NCBI GenBank assembly: GCA_021847855.1
Contig: JAJZOT010000107.1
Location: forward strand, 1 to 6,294
DNA from: Thermoplasmata archaeon
GTDB taxonomy: Archaea > Thermoplasmatota > Thermoplasmata > Thermoplasmatales > Thermoplasmataceae
DNA length: 6,294 bases
Direction: 5' to 3'
The notes under the pieces are model-generated. The model did not search any database. It saw only the letters and a list, made by a program, of their open reading frames with translations, and was not told where the DNA came from. Both the position numbers and the translations under genes were made by a program. Within the stretch, counting starts at the first letter, position 1. Each line of letters begins with the position of its first letter. Of this stretch, positions 1 through 5,714 are shown piece by piece.

Positions 1-90
1 ACGCCCGTGGAGATCGGATCAATACCTGAAAGGGCAAATCCGGTCGTTGAAACGGGAAGCCCACGTTCTTCAGACGTGGGAGGATGTCAC
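1..90 (+). mobile_element. Right end of an IS200/IS605-family (IS1341-type) insertion sequence
   Basis: The segment combines the tnpB 3' end with a subterminal hairpin: CCCACGT (60-66), loop TCTTCAG (67-73), ACGTGGG (74-80), a perfect 7-bp stem. It is followed by AGGATGTCAC (81-90). This 'GAAGCCCACG...CGTGGGAGGATGTCAC' arrangement is the typical right end of this family, in which TnpA recognises imperfect hairpins and cuts single strands at a nearby tetranucleotide. I place the boundary at about base 90, with TCAC (87-90) as the likely cleavage tetranucleotide; this is inferred from family pattern, not from a vacant site. The left end, and any tnpA, are outside the window. Confidence 0.7.
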
Positions 91-141
91 GAATGCATCA
101 GAAAGTCCAAGCAACCTTCCAGTGACGGCGATTGTTCCTGA
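1..141 (+). CDS. tnpB: TnpB (IS1341/IS605-type RNA-guided nuclease), C-terminal end only
   Basis: The frame is open from the first base, so the 5' part of the gene lies outside the window. The visible tail begins TPVEIGSIPERANPVVETGS, which matches the usual C-terminal tail of IS200/IS605 TnpB proteins (a TPVE segment, then a VVETGSPRSS-type ending). TnpB is an RNA-guided DNA endonuclease encoded by the transposon; its RuvC and zinc-ribbon catalytic parts are upstream and cannot be judged here. The frame crosses the element's terminal hairpin and continues for 16 codons into flanking host DNA before TGA at 139-141, so those last residues come from the target site. It overlaps the convergent azlC-like gene by 72 bp. 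Family assignment is fairly secure; whether the full protein is intact is unknown. Confidence 0.72.
   Translation, partial: TPVEIGSIPERANPVVETGSPRSSDVGGCHECIRKSKQPSSDGDCS
60..80. repeat. Subterminal inverted repeat (IS right-end hairpin)
   Basis: Perfect 7-bp inverted repeat CCCACGT / ACGTGGG with a 7-nt loop. It is both the likely TnpA recognition hairpin and the last stem of the guide RNA. The stop codon of the opposing azlC-like gene (TGA, complement of 70-72) lies in its loop. Confidence 0.75.
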
Positions 142-714
142 TATAACTGCAACCAGCAACCCTTCGACATGATTTACCTTGGGCACAAGGAGGCCGAGAA
201 ACAGTGCCGGCAAAGCAAGTGCAAACGCTCTTATCAGGTCAGATGGGACAATCTTCAGGAGAAACGTGCCGAGCAGTGTCCCAACCACCCATAAAATGTA
301 GGCGTATACAAATATTGACTGCATCCCTCTTTTCCCCAAACCAGGATGAGACACTGATATGGCGTAGGTCTCGTCAGTGAGCAGAGGACTGAGGGAAATA
401 ATGTCGGTGAACTCCAGTTCAGGTCTCTGATTCTGTATATGAGGTCCGTAAAATGTATGCCTGAGATTCAGTAAAAAAGCAGTTAAAACAAGGGAAAATG
501 GGTCTATTCCTATGGTCCAGTAACCAAGAAAAGCAGACTGAACAGCACCAGAATAAACAAATATTGAAAGAGCTGCTGTGAAATAGTACGGAACACCCAG
601 AGATTCAGCAAGGGCACCAAATGCTATTCCTGCAGAAAGATATCCCATTGTAACGGCTGCATAACTGTCGTGCATGGAAACGATATTCAAACCGGAAAAC
701 TTCCCTTCACTCAT
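70..714 (-). CDS. azlC: AzlC-family branched-chain amino acid exporter subunit, 3' end altered by IS insertion
   Basis: A 214-residue integral membrane protein. AzlC, with the small partner AzlD, exports branched-chain amino acids or related compounds. Family marks visible: YLSAGIAFGALAESLGV at 25-41, a hydrophobic segment with SGAVQSAF (55-62), NLRHTFYG (83-90) and LLTDETYAIS (111-120). Further membrane segments lie near 132-153, 160-178 and 184-202. Length is slightly short for the family (usually about 220-245). The last residues VTSSHV and the TGA stop are encoded by the IS right end (70-90), so the native C-terminus has been replaced. No azlD is visible; if it once followed azlC, the IS now separates them. 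The gene has its own TATA box between it and the upstream methyltransferase (49-bp gap). The start at 714 suits the promoter; the next Met is residue 14. Confidence 0.85.
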   Translation of the reverse strand: MSEGKFSGLNIVSMHDSYAAVTMGYLSAGIAFGALAESLGVPYYFTAALSIFVYSGAVQSAFLGYWTIGIDPFSLVLTAFLLNLRHTFYGPHIQNQRPELEFTDIISLSPLLTDETYAISVSHPGLGKRGMQSIFVYAYILWVVGTLLGTFLLKIVPSDLIRAFALALPALFLGLLVPKVNHVEGLLVAVISGTIAVTGRLLGLSDAFVTSSHV

Positions 715-743
715 TCAATCCATAACCTGGAAAAAAGGTTCAT

Positions 744-755
744 CAATTATTTATG
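744..755 (-). promoter_or_regulatory. TATA box of the azlC-like gene
   Basis: On the minus strand this reads CATAAATAATTG, centred about 35 bp upstream of the ATG at 714. With archaeal initiation about 26 bp downstream of the TATA centre, the transcript would start about 9 nt before the ATG, giving a near-leaderless mRNA with no clear ribosome binding site. A second AT-rich match (CTTATAAG, 771-778) lies farther away inside the methyltransferase 3' end. Confidence 0.5.
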
Positions 756-763
756 GGGTAGCA

Positions 764-1345
764 TTATTTCCTTATAAGTGTAAGCAGAGAATATCCCTTC
801 ATTACATCTGACTCCACTGAATCAGAAATTCTGAAAAGTTCCTCAATCTGATTCCTTCTCTTTTCAACAAATATATCTCCATAAAGAAATATTCCGTCGT
901 TCTCAAGTACTCTGTGTATTTCACTGATTCCACTTTGAAAGTCATTGCCGAGGTTATGATAGACAAGACTTGATGCCGCAATTCCAAAATAACAGTCATC
1001 ATAAGGTATCTTTCTCAGATCCGATCTTACAACTGTCACATTCTCACTCATGCCAAGGTGTCGAAAATTTTGAAAGGTTCGCTCCATGGAGTTGTCCTGA
1101 AGGCTTGAATCCGTAAAAATGTCGATAGCGTATATATGTGCATCCCGGAATTCACTGTAAATCAGGTAAGATATGAAACCAAGACCACAGCCTGCATCCA
1201 GGGCCCTGATTGATATTCCATCAGGCAGTTTACCTCTTATATTCTCAATGGCTTTGCTGAACATGGAAGAGATTTCTCTCCTCATTTTTTCAGATTCTTC
1301 CCTGCTGGAATGATGATAAACGCCGAAGTCCACCGTTACCTTCAT
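764..1345 (-). CDS. Class I SAM-dependent methyltransferase (UbiE/Methyltransf_11-like)
   Basis: A 193-residue soluble protein with the class I methyltransferase core. Motif I is LDAGCGLGF (49-57), the glycine-rich SAM loop. The acidic residue ending strand 2 is in IYAIDI (D75). A conserved aspartate follows in VVRSDLRKIPYDD (D109), the usual adenine-contacting position. Strand 4 is FGIAASSLVYHNL (120-132), and EIHRVLENDGIFLYGDIF (142-159) is the typical motif before strand 5. The N-terminal 40 residues, with a YHHSSREE segment, are probably a helical lid. The core is nearly minimal in length and lacks an obvious substrate-specific domain, so the substrate (small molecule, quinone, lipid or macromolecule) cannot be named. 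It is divergent from the P450 across a 136-bp promoter region. The start at 1345 is uncertain: AGGA directly abuts the ATG and the best TATA sequence is only 5 bp upstream. Confidence 0.82.
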   Translation of the reverse strand: MKVTVDFGVYHHSSREESEKMRREISSMFSKAIENIRGKLPDGISIRALDAGCGLGFISYLIYSEFRDAHIYAIDIFTDSSLQDNSMERTFQNFRHLGMSENVTVVRSDLRKIPYDDCYFGIAASSLVYHNLGNDFQSGISEIHRVLENDGIFLYGDIFVEKRRNQIEELFRISDSVESDVMKGYSLLTLIRK

Positions 1346-1350
1346 TCCTG

Positions 1351-1360
1351 TTTATATAAA
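1351..1360. promoter_or_regulatory. Palindromic TATA-like element in the methyltransferase/P450 divergent region
   Basis: TTTATATAAA is a perfect palindrome and an excellent TATA match on either strand. It lies only 5 bp upstream of the methyltransferase ATG at 1345, too close for normal initiation at that codon. A weaker minus-strand alternative is GAAATAATC (1383-1391), about 42 bp upstream, which would give a leader of about 16 nt. On the plus strand it is about 120 bp upstream of the P450 start, with nothing obvious at the expected initiation point. Confidence 0.35.
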
Positions 1361-1453
1361 TTGAAAACTTAACTGTTTTCATGATTATTTCTTCAGAAAT
1401 GATATCTCCGCGCCTCCGTAGATAAGACTAGGGATTATTTACTAATAAACTAA

Positions 1454-1462
1454 CTATTTATA
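1454..1462 (+). promoter_or_regulatory. TATA box of the P450 gene
   Basis: CTATTTATA is centred about 24 bp upstream of the ATG at 1482 and about 33 bp upstream of the second in-frame ATG at 1491. The expected initiation point is near 1484, which fits a leaderless mRNA beginning at or next to one of these ATGs. Another AT-rich stretch, ATTTACTAATAAAC (1437-1450), could instead give a leader of 10-20 nt. Confidence 0.5.
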
Positions 1463-1481
1463 CAGAAGATGTATTTTGTAG

Positions 1482-2633
1482 ATGATTGTTATGGAAGAAC
1501 TGAAAAGGGACCTTCTGAATCCATTCCCGTGGTATAAGGTAATGAGGTCATCAAAACCAGTATTCAGGGATACTGATTCCGGACTCTGGAATGTTTTCAG
1601 GTATTACGATGTAAAACGAGTTCTGGGAAATTTCAATGAATTCTCTTCACAGTTTGGAAAGGCTTTCAACCCGGCAGGGGGACCTATTTCGGAAAGTATA
1701 ATCAACCTTGATCCACCAAGACACACAAAACTCAGGAACATAGTGTCCAGAGCATTCACACCTAGGGCGGTGGAAAAAATGGAACCTGTCATAAGGGACA
1801 TATGTGAGAACCTTCTCTCAAAACACCAAGGTGGCAGATTTGACATTGTTAAGGAGTTCACGTCACCTTTACCTGTAACTGTTATTGCAACCATGCTCGG
1901 GATACCCATAAGTGATATGGACAAGTTCAAGAAATGGTCAGATAATGTAGTTGGTGGATCACAAAGAGATTTCGCTGAGTTTCCATCTATGATGAAAGAG
2001 ATGGTTGAATATTTCAGGAGAATGATCGCCCAGCGCAAAAGTGATCCAAAAGATGACCTGATAACGGCAATAATCAACGCGGAGGTGGATGGTGAAAATC
2101 TCACCGAACTGGAGAGCCTGGGTTTCTTCATACTGCTCCTTGTGGCTGGAAATGAGACTACTACAAATCTGATCTCCAACAGCCTGCTGTGCATTGATGA
2201 AAATCATGAAACATTCAATGAGTTAAAATCATCACCTGAACTGATACCTCAGGCAATCGAGGAAGTTTTGAGATTTAGAAGCCCTGTTCAGTCAATTTAC
2301 AGGGTAGCAAAGAAAGATACCTTGATAAATGGGACAATGGTCCCGGCAGGGAGCATTATTGTTCCATGGATTGGTTCTGCCAACAGGGATGAATCCATAT
2401 TTTCCAATGCAGATCAGTTCGACATACACCGCAAAGAAAACAGGCACATCGCTTTTGGAGAGGGAATACACTACTGCCTCGGTGCCCCACTTGCAAGGCT
2501 TGAAAGCAAAGTTGCACTGGAAATGCTGTTAAAGGAATATGATTCCATAGAGGTTGATAGGAGTATTCCCATGATTCCACAGAATAGCACAATAGTCTAT
2601 GGGTTGAGGGAACTCACAGTGAAAGTTTCCTGA
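1482..2633 (+). CDS. Cytochrome P450, CYP119-like
   Basis: A 383-residue soluble P450 without an N-terminal membrane anchor, close to the size of archaeal CYP119 (368). P450s insert one oxygen atom from O2 into a substrate using electrons from a redox partner. Visible motifs: C-helix DPPRHTKLRNIVSRAFTP (77-94); I-helix AGNETTTNLISN (222-233) with the proton-relay Glu225/Thr226 region; ExxR as E261-V-L-R264; the haem loop FGEGIHYCLGAPLARLE (325-341) with axial Cys332. The I-helix string AGNETTTNLISN and the haem loop are nearly those I recall for Sulfolobus CYP119, which hydroxylates fatty acids such as laurate in vitro and takes electrons from a ferredoxin fed by 2-oxoacid:ferredoxin oxidoreductase. 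No ferredoxin or reductase gene is adjacent. All catalytic residues are present. Natural substrate is unknown. The start could be the ATG at 1482 or at 1491 (Met4). Confidence 0.93.
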   Translation: MIVMEELKRDLLNPFPWYKVMRSSKPVFRDTDSGLWNVFRYYDVKRVLGNFNEFSSQFGKAFNPAGGPISESIINLDPPRHTKLRNIVSRAFTPRAVEKMEPVIRDICENLLSKHQGGRFDIVKEFTSPLPVTVIATMLGIPISDMDKFKKWSDNVVGGSQRDFAEFPSMMKEMVEYFRRMIAQRKSDPKDDLITAIINAEVDGENLTELESLGFFILLLVAGNETTTNLISNSLLCIDENHETFNELKSSPELIPQAIEEVLRFRSPVQSIYRVAKKDTLINGTMVPAGSIIVPWIGSANRDESIFSNADQFDIHRKENRHIAFGEGIHYCLGAPLARLESKVALEMLLKEYDSIEVDRSIPMIPQNSTIVYGLRELTVKVS

Positions 2634-2634
2634 A

Positions 2635-2640
2635 TTTTTT
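2635..2640 (+). terminator. Oligo-T terminator after the P450
   Basis: A run of six T immediately follows the P450 stop (2631-2633), the usual archaeal termination signal, in the 24-bp gap before the convergent gene. There is no hairpin. No matching T-run is visible for the opposing gene. Confidence 0.4.
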
Positions 2641-2657
2641 ACAACAGGGAATCGGGT

Positions 2658-3284
2658 TCAGTCCTTCAAACCGGAGCTATCCCGTATCTCCTTAAGTGCT
2701 TCCCTGTCCCTGCAGTAGAGATAGGGTGCAAGATCCAGGCTAACGGGGGTTTTTCCAAGTTTGTGACTGTAAACATTCCTGAGGTTCATGTCGACTTCCG
2801 CGCAGTATTCCTTCCATGTGACACCTTCATGTTCCACATATTTCTTTTCAATCCCGGTTGCAATCTCATGAGCATAAGGGTACTCATAAGCATCATCTGA
2901 AAGCCATTTTTCCGGCAATTCATGATGCAGTCCTATGCTTTTTCTTGAATCTATGACCTTACTGCCAAACTTAAGCAAAATCGGAAAATGTTCGTCTAGG
3001 TAGATTGTTTTTCCATCCAGTGAATAACCCCCAGTATACTTTATGTCAAAATCAGTACTCACTCTCACGTCCTCGGCTTCCCTGTGTTCTATTACTAATC
3101 CAATATTATTTCCATTATGGTAGGCTCTTCGTTCCTGAACGCTTATAATATCACCTTTTTCCAGATTGGTATCAGATTCAACTTTCACATAGGCGGGTTC
3201 AAGAAAGCTTATGGCAGTCAGGATAAATTTTCCACCCTTACCTTTATTCTCCCTTATATGCTCCAGCACTTCAAACTCCTTCAT
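2658..3284 (-). CDS. Unrecognised protein with a HHExxE...HE...E motif
   Basis: I cannot name the family with confidence. Numbered from the ATG at 3284 the protein has 208 residues, no signal peptide and no membrane segment. The N-terminal half (about 15-75) alternates hydrophobic and charged residues and looks beta-rich. Around 88-101 is a DGKTIYLDEHFP segment, followed by LHHELPEKWL (119-128; H120, H121, E122, E125) and YPYAHEIATGIEKKYVE (135-151; H139, E140, E146), then a G..W..Y element (154-160). This spacing resembles what I recall of small phage-associated hypothetical proteins (HE..E..L, then AH..A...E, then G..W..Y) and could form a metal site, but lacks HExxH. That is inference. The open frame extends to a GTG at 3290; I chose the ATG at 3284 because a TATA box is centred 25 bp upstream, predicting a leaderless mRNA. 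It converges on the P450 with a 24-bp gap. Confidence 0.72.
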   Translation of the reverse strand: MKEFEVLEHIRENKGKGGKFILTAISFLEPAYVKVESDTNLEKGDIISVQERRAYHNGNNIGLVIEHREAEDVRVSTDFDIKYTGGYSLDGKTIYLDEHFPILLKFGSKVIDSRKSIGLHHELPEKWLSDDAYEYPYAHEIATGIEKKYVEHEGVTWKEYCAEVDMNLRNVYSHKLGKTPVSLDLAPYLYCRDREALKEIRDSSGLKD

Positions 3285-3304
3285 GATCACATAACGATTA
3301 CCAC

Positions 3305-3313
3305 CATATAAGC
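3305..3313 (-). promoter_or_regulatory. TATA box of the His/Glu-motif protein gene
   Basis: On the minus strand it reads GCTTATATG, centred at 3309, about 25 bp upstream of the ATG at 3284. Expected initiation is near 3283, which favours this ATG over the GTG at 3290, as the GTG would lie upstream of the transcript start. Confidence 0.5.
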
Positions 3314-3374
3314 GTGAGTTGATGGTTAATGGGTTACATGGGAAAATAACAGATCATCCCACCGGACCAGAAAA

Positions 3375-3382
3375 CCTTAAGG
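3375..3382 (+). promoter_or_regulatory. Candidate promoter element of the acyl-CoA dehydrogenase gene
   Basis: CCTTAAGG, preceded by an A-rich stretch (AGAAAA, 3369-3374) that could serve as a BRE, is centred about 30 bp upstream of the ATG at 3409, giving a predicted short or absent leader. The more AT-rich AAAAATATCTAAA (3389-3401) is too close to the ATG to be the TATA box. Confidence 0.33.
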
Positions 3383-3408
3383 GATTGTAAAAATATCTAA
3401 ATGATATT

Positions 3409-5073
3409 ATGAGAAATGATTTTGGAAAGTTATTCCTGAGCAGGGGAGTTAATTATTACACAGAAGATGTGCCACTTTCATACGTTATTGATTTTCTCGG
3501 TTTTACCGGAGATAAGGATATGAAAGAACTTGGAAGTTTTGTCTCCGAACATCTTATTGAATCAGCTGACTTTATAGATCACTGGGCAAAACCAAGGCTG
3601 TACACATGGGGCATAGAGGGGAAGAGAATCGATTATGTCAGAATTTCTCCAGATCATGAGTACATGATATCAAAGCTTCAGAAGCTTGGATCTGTGAGAA
3701 AAAGTGCGTCAGGAGAACATCCGTGGATGTATCACTTCATCTCCGGTTACCTTATTTCAGATTCTGGTATATTCTGCACACTTACGCTTACTGCACAGAC
3801 AGCTTATGCCATTGGTAAATATGGTGATCGTTCCATCAGGGAAAAATACTTTTCAAAGTACATTTCCCACGACAACCCATGGCTTGGAGCAACTTTTTAC
3901 AGTGAGACACAGGGTGGAAGTGATCTTGGCGCAAATAATACAACCGCCGAAGAGAAAGAGACAGGGTGGATCATCAATGGGGCAGACAAATATTTTGCCA
4001 GTGACGCGGGATTAGCGGATGGAGCAATTGTAACCGCAAAGTTCAGACCCGGTTACGGAGTGAAAAACATAGCCCTGTTTTTTGTACCGGCATTTAAGGA
4101 TGATGGATCAATGAACTATTCCATCAGGAGGCTTAAAGAAAAACTTGGAACCATCGCAGTCCCCACAGGGGAGGTCGAGTTCCATGATTCAACTGGCTAT
4201 CTTCTGGGAGATTCCAGAAAGGGGATATATTATGGAATGGAGGTCCTTACAATATCCCGCCTGGATGATGCAATAGCCGCCGTGGGAATTGCCAGGAAAT
4301 CATTATGGGAGGCCTACATTTATGCGAATAGAAGATCAACATTCGGTAAGAAAATAATTGATCACCCTCTTCTTCTGAGGGACTTCCTGGAAATGGAATC
4401 AGAACTCGAGGCGTCACTTTATCTGTCCCTTTACGCCGCATCCAGATTCTCAACTTCGTGTTCAGATGTTCCACCCTACACTGATGATTACCATTATGCG
4501 AGACTCCTTTCCCACATCTCCAAAAACATGGCCTCATCAACATCTTCAGAAATCACAAGGTATTCAATGGAGATATTCGGTGGAAATGGGTTCCTTGAAG
4601 AATTTCCTGTGGCAAAGTTTCACAGGGATGCACTTGTCACATCGATCTGGGAAGGAACCAGCAATATCCAGGCTCTTGACATGATTGAGGTTATGAAGAG
4701 AAAGAATGCACATTCATTGCTGTTTGATGATCTTAGCCAGATGATCGGCAAAATGAATAATAAAACAGTTCAGGATAGTCTGGGCAGTTTACTTGAAAAA
4801 ACAAGAAAGAATATCGGAGAAATCATTGGTTCTGAAAACGTGGAGGTTCAGGCAAAGGAGATTCTAAAGATCCTGGGAACTCTGATCTCTGCAGTCCTCA
4901 TGTATGCCGTTACTTTTTCAGCTTCTTCGGGAAACGACACTTCCAGGTTCAATCTCCCTGATCTGTATCTGTACAGGCATTTTTCAATTGAGATAAGACC
5001 ATCTTTGGAACTGATCACAGATAAAAAGCCACTTGTGTGGATGAATGCTGGGAAGATAAAGACTGATGATTAA
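3409..5073 (+). CDS. Acyl-CoA dehydrogenase, AidB-like
   Basis: A 554-residue flavoprotein of the acyl-CoA dehydrogenase superfamily, nearer in length to AidB (541) than to ordinary members (about 380). Order: AidB-type N-terminal domain with RGVNYYTED (12-20); helical region to about 155; beta domain with the FAD/substrate motif SETQGGSD (165-172), close to TEKQGGSD of E. coli AidB; RLKEKLG (241-247), matching AidB RLKDKLG; C-terminal helical domain with RRSTFGKKI (308-316), FGGNGFLEE (390-398) and SIWEGTSNIQ (412-421). E415 of WEGT aligns with the catalytic base Glu376 of medium-chain dehydrogenase, so alpha,beta-dehydrogenation of an acyl-CoA is plausible. Residues 430-554 form an extra C-terminal region, the part that binds DNA in AidB; whether that applies here is unknown. 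E. coli AidB has weak isovaleryl-CoA dehydrogenase activity. Electron acceptor ETF is not encoded nearby. Own promoter, apparently monocistronic. Confidence 0.88.
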   Translation: MRNDFGKLFLSRGVNYYTEDVPLSYVIDFLGFTGDKDMKELGSFVSEHLIESADFIDHWAKPRLYTWGIEGKRIDYVRISPDHEYMISKLQKLGSVRKSASGEHPWMYHFISGYLISDSGIFCTLTLTAQTAYAIGKYGDRSIREKYFSKYISHDNPWLGATFYSETQGGSDLGANNTTAEEKETGWIINGADKYFASDAGLADGAIVTAKFRPGYGVKNIALFFVPAFKDDGSMNYSIRRLKEKLGTIAVPTGEVEFHDSTGYLLGDSRKGIYYGMEVLTISRLDDAIAAVGIARKSLWEAYIYANRRSTFGKKIIDHPLLLRDFLEMESELEASLYLSLYAASRFSTSCSDVPPYTDDYHYARLLSHISKNMASSTSSEITRYSMEIFGGNGFLEEFPVAKFHRDALVTSIWEGTSNIQALDMIEVMKRKNAHSLLFDDLSQMIGKMNNKTVQDSLGSLLEKTRKNIGEIIGSENVEVQAKEILKILGTLISAVLMYAVTFSASSGNDTSRFNLPDLYLYRHFSIEIRPSLELITDKKPLVWMNAGKIKTDD

Positions 5074-5150
5074 TTGGTAAAATCATATTATTTTCGGTGA
5101 TATGAAAATAAATTTATCTGATTCAATTTTATTCCGCATTTGGCAGTCAC

Positions 5151-5160
5151 ATAAAATTTA
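5151..5160 (+). promoter_or_regulatory. TATA box of the rhodanese gene
   Basis: ATAAAATTTA is centred about 29 bp upstream of the ATG at 5185, predicting transcription to begin at or just before that codon. It is only about 15 bp from the in-frame TTG at 5170, so the TTG start is unlikely. Confidence 0.5.
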
Positions 5161-5184
5161 ACAACCTGATTGAAATGTATTAAC

Positions 5185-5529
5185 ATGTCATTTCTTGATT
5201 ATTTCATAACTCCTGAAGGGCTGGAAGAACTTGGCCCAGAAACAGTGGAGAAAAGGTCTTCGGAGGACGGGACAGTAATTGTGGACGTCAGAACAGACAA
5301 TGAATACAGTAAGGGACATATCAGTAATTCAAAGCATATTCCCATGGGGAGTGTAAAAGATCATTTGAAACAACTTCCCAGTGATCAAAAATATATCCTC
5401 ATTTGTGCAACAGGTCACAGAAGCAGGGCAGCCGGTGCAATATTCTTGAAGAATGGTTATAAGAATGTAGCACATCTGAAAGGAGGAATGGGTTCATGGA
5501 AGAAGTCGGGAAGGAAGATAGAGATATAA
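5185..5529 (+). CDS. Single-domain rhodanese (sulfurtransferase)
   Basis: A 114-residue single rhodanese domain, the usual length for this GlpE/PspE-like class. It would move sulfane sulfur between a donor such as thiosulfate or a persulfide and a thiol acceptor, in the cytoplasm (no signal peptide). Visible marks: VIVDVRTDNEYSKGHISNSKHIP (in 31-53), the CH2A-type signature near the N-terminus; the active-site loop C74-A-T-G-H-R79, a six-residue loop starting with the persulfide-carrying cysteine and ending in arginine, as in sulfur-specific rhodaneses rather than the longer loop of Cdc25 phosphatases; and the C-terminal LKGGMGSW (98-105). The frame is open back to TTG at 5170, but the TATA spacing supports ATG 5185. 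It is separated from the acyl-CoA dehydrogenase by 111 bp with its own promoter, so the pair is probably not an operon. Biological sulfur donor unknown. Confidence 0.9.
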   Translation: MSFLDYFITPEGLEELGPETVEKRSSEDGTVIVDVRTDNEYSKGHISNSKHIPMGSVKDHLKQLPSDQKYILICATGHRSRAAGAIFLKNGYKNVAHLKGGMGSWKKSGRKIEI

Positions 5530-5543
5530 TATTTTCAGGGTCA

Positions 5544-5714
5544 GATCAAAATACTTCTTTTCATGAACATGCGGCTTAAAGCAGTTCTTCTCATCCAGCA
5601 TGATTCCCCAACCAACATCTTGCAATTGTCTTTAACCAAATTTTTCCTGCCTAAGGCACTGCACTGTGTGGAGTTTGTTCCACCATGAGATCTGGCTTCA
5701 AGATTGAATAATCG
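5544..5714 (-). pseudogene. Possible TnpB zinc-ribbon relic
   Basis: A 57-codon minus-strand stretch between two stops, with no usable start. It includes GGTNSTQCSALGRKNLV and KDNCKMLVGESCWM. This resembles the TnpB C-terminal zinc ribbon (pattern GTS..CS.CG, then C..CGW and a DRD.NA motif), with the second cysteine changed to Leu, the second CxxC pair damaged and the DRD.NA part lost. Upstream in the same frame, beyond a TAG at 5715-5717, NHHL (5718-5729) matches a motif seen before the ribbon in some TnpB proteins. Both ends of the gene are missing. The resemblance is by eye only and the stretch is short; chance coding in a non-coding region is the main alternative. Confidence 0.35.

Larger units (their letters stand above)
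1..106 (+). ncRNA. Presumptive TnpB guide RNA (reRNA/omegaRNA) 3' part with guide segment
   Basis: In characterised IS605 elements the TnpB guide RNA is made from the tnpB 3' end and the right end, and its guide is the roughly 16 nt of host DNA just outside the element. Here that gives a scaffold ending with the 60-80 hairpin and AGGATGTCAC, and a guide of GAATGCATCAGAAAGT (91-106). The guide is antisense to the last native codons of the azlC-like gene. Presence is inferred from family architecture; no promoter or processing site is visible in the window. Confidence 0.42.

Noticed and set aside
802..1002. A 66-codon frame on the same strand as the methyltransferase
   Set aside because: It overlaps the methyltransferase in another frame across its conserved motifs and has no independent support.
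1604..2194. A 196-codon minus-strand open frame inside the P450
   Set aside because: It lies entirely opposite a P450 with intact catalytic motifs, has no family-like motif, and has no promoter at its start; it reflects the codon use of the real gene.
2356..2592. Short frames on both strands over the P450 3' end
   Set aside because: Composition is unusual (many Cys and Trp on the minus strand) and they overlap the haem-loop coding region; they are shadows.
3117..3311. A 64-codon plus-strand frame opposite the His/Glu-motif gene
   Set aside because: It is antisense to the gene start and promoter and has no promoter or motif of its own.
3339..3361. Inverted repeat TGGGA / TCCCA spaced by 13 bp between divergent promoters
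   Set aside because: Only 5 bp per arm, expected by chance in a region of this size; not enough to call an operator.
4247..4684. Frames on both strands within the acyl-CoA dehydrogenase gene
   Set aside because: They overlap the conserved C-terminal catalytic domain and show no recognisable protein features.
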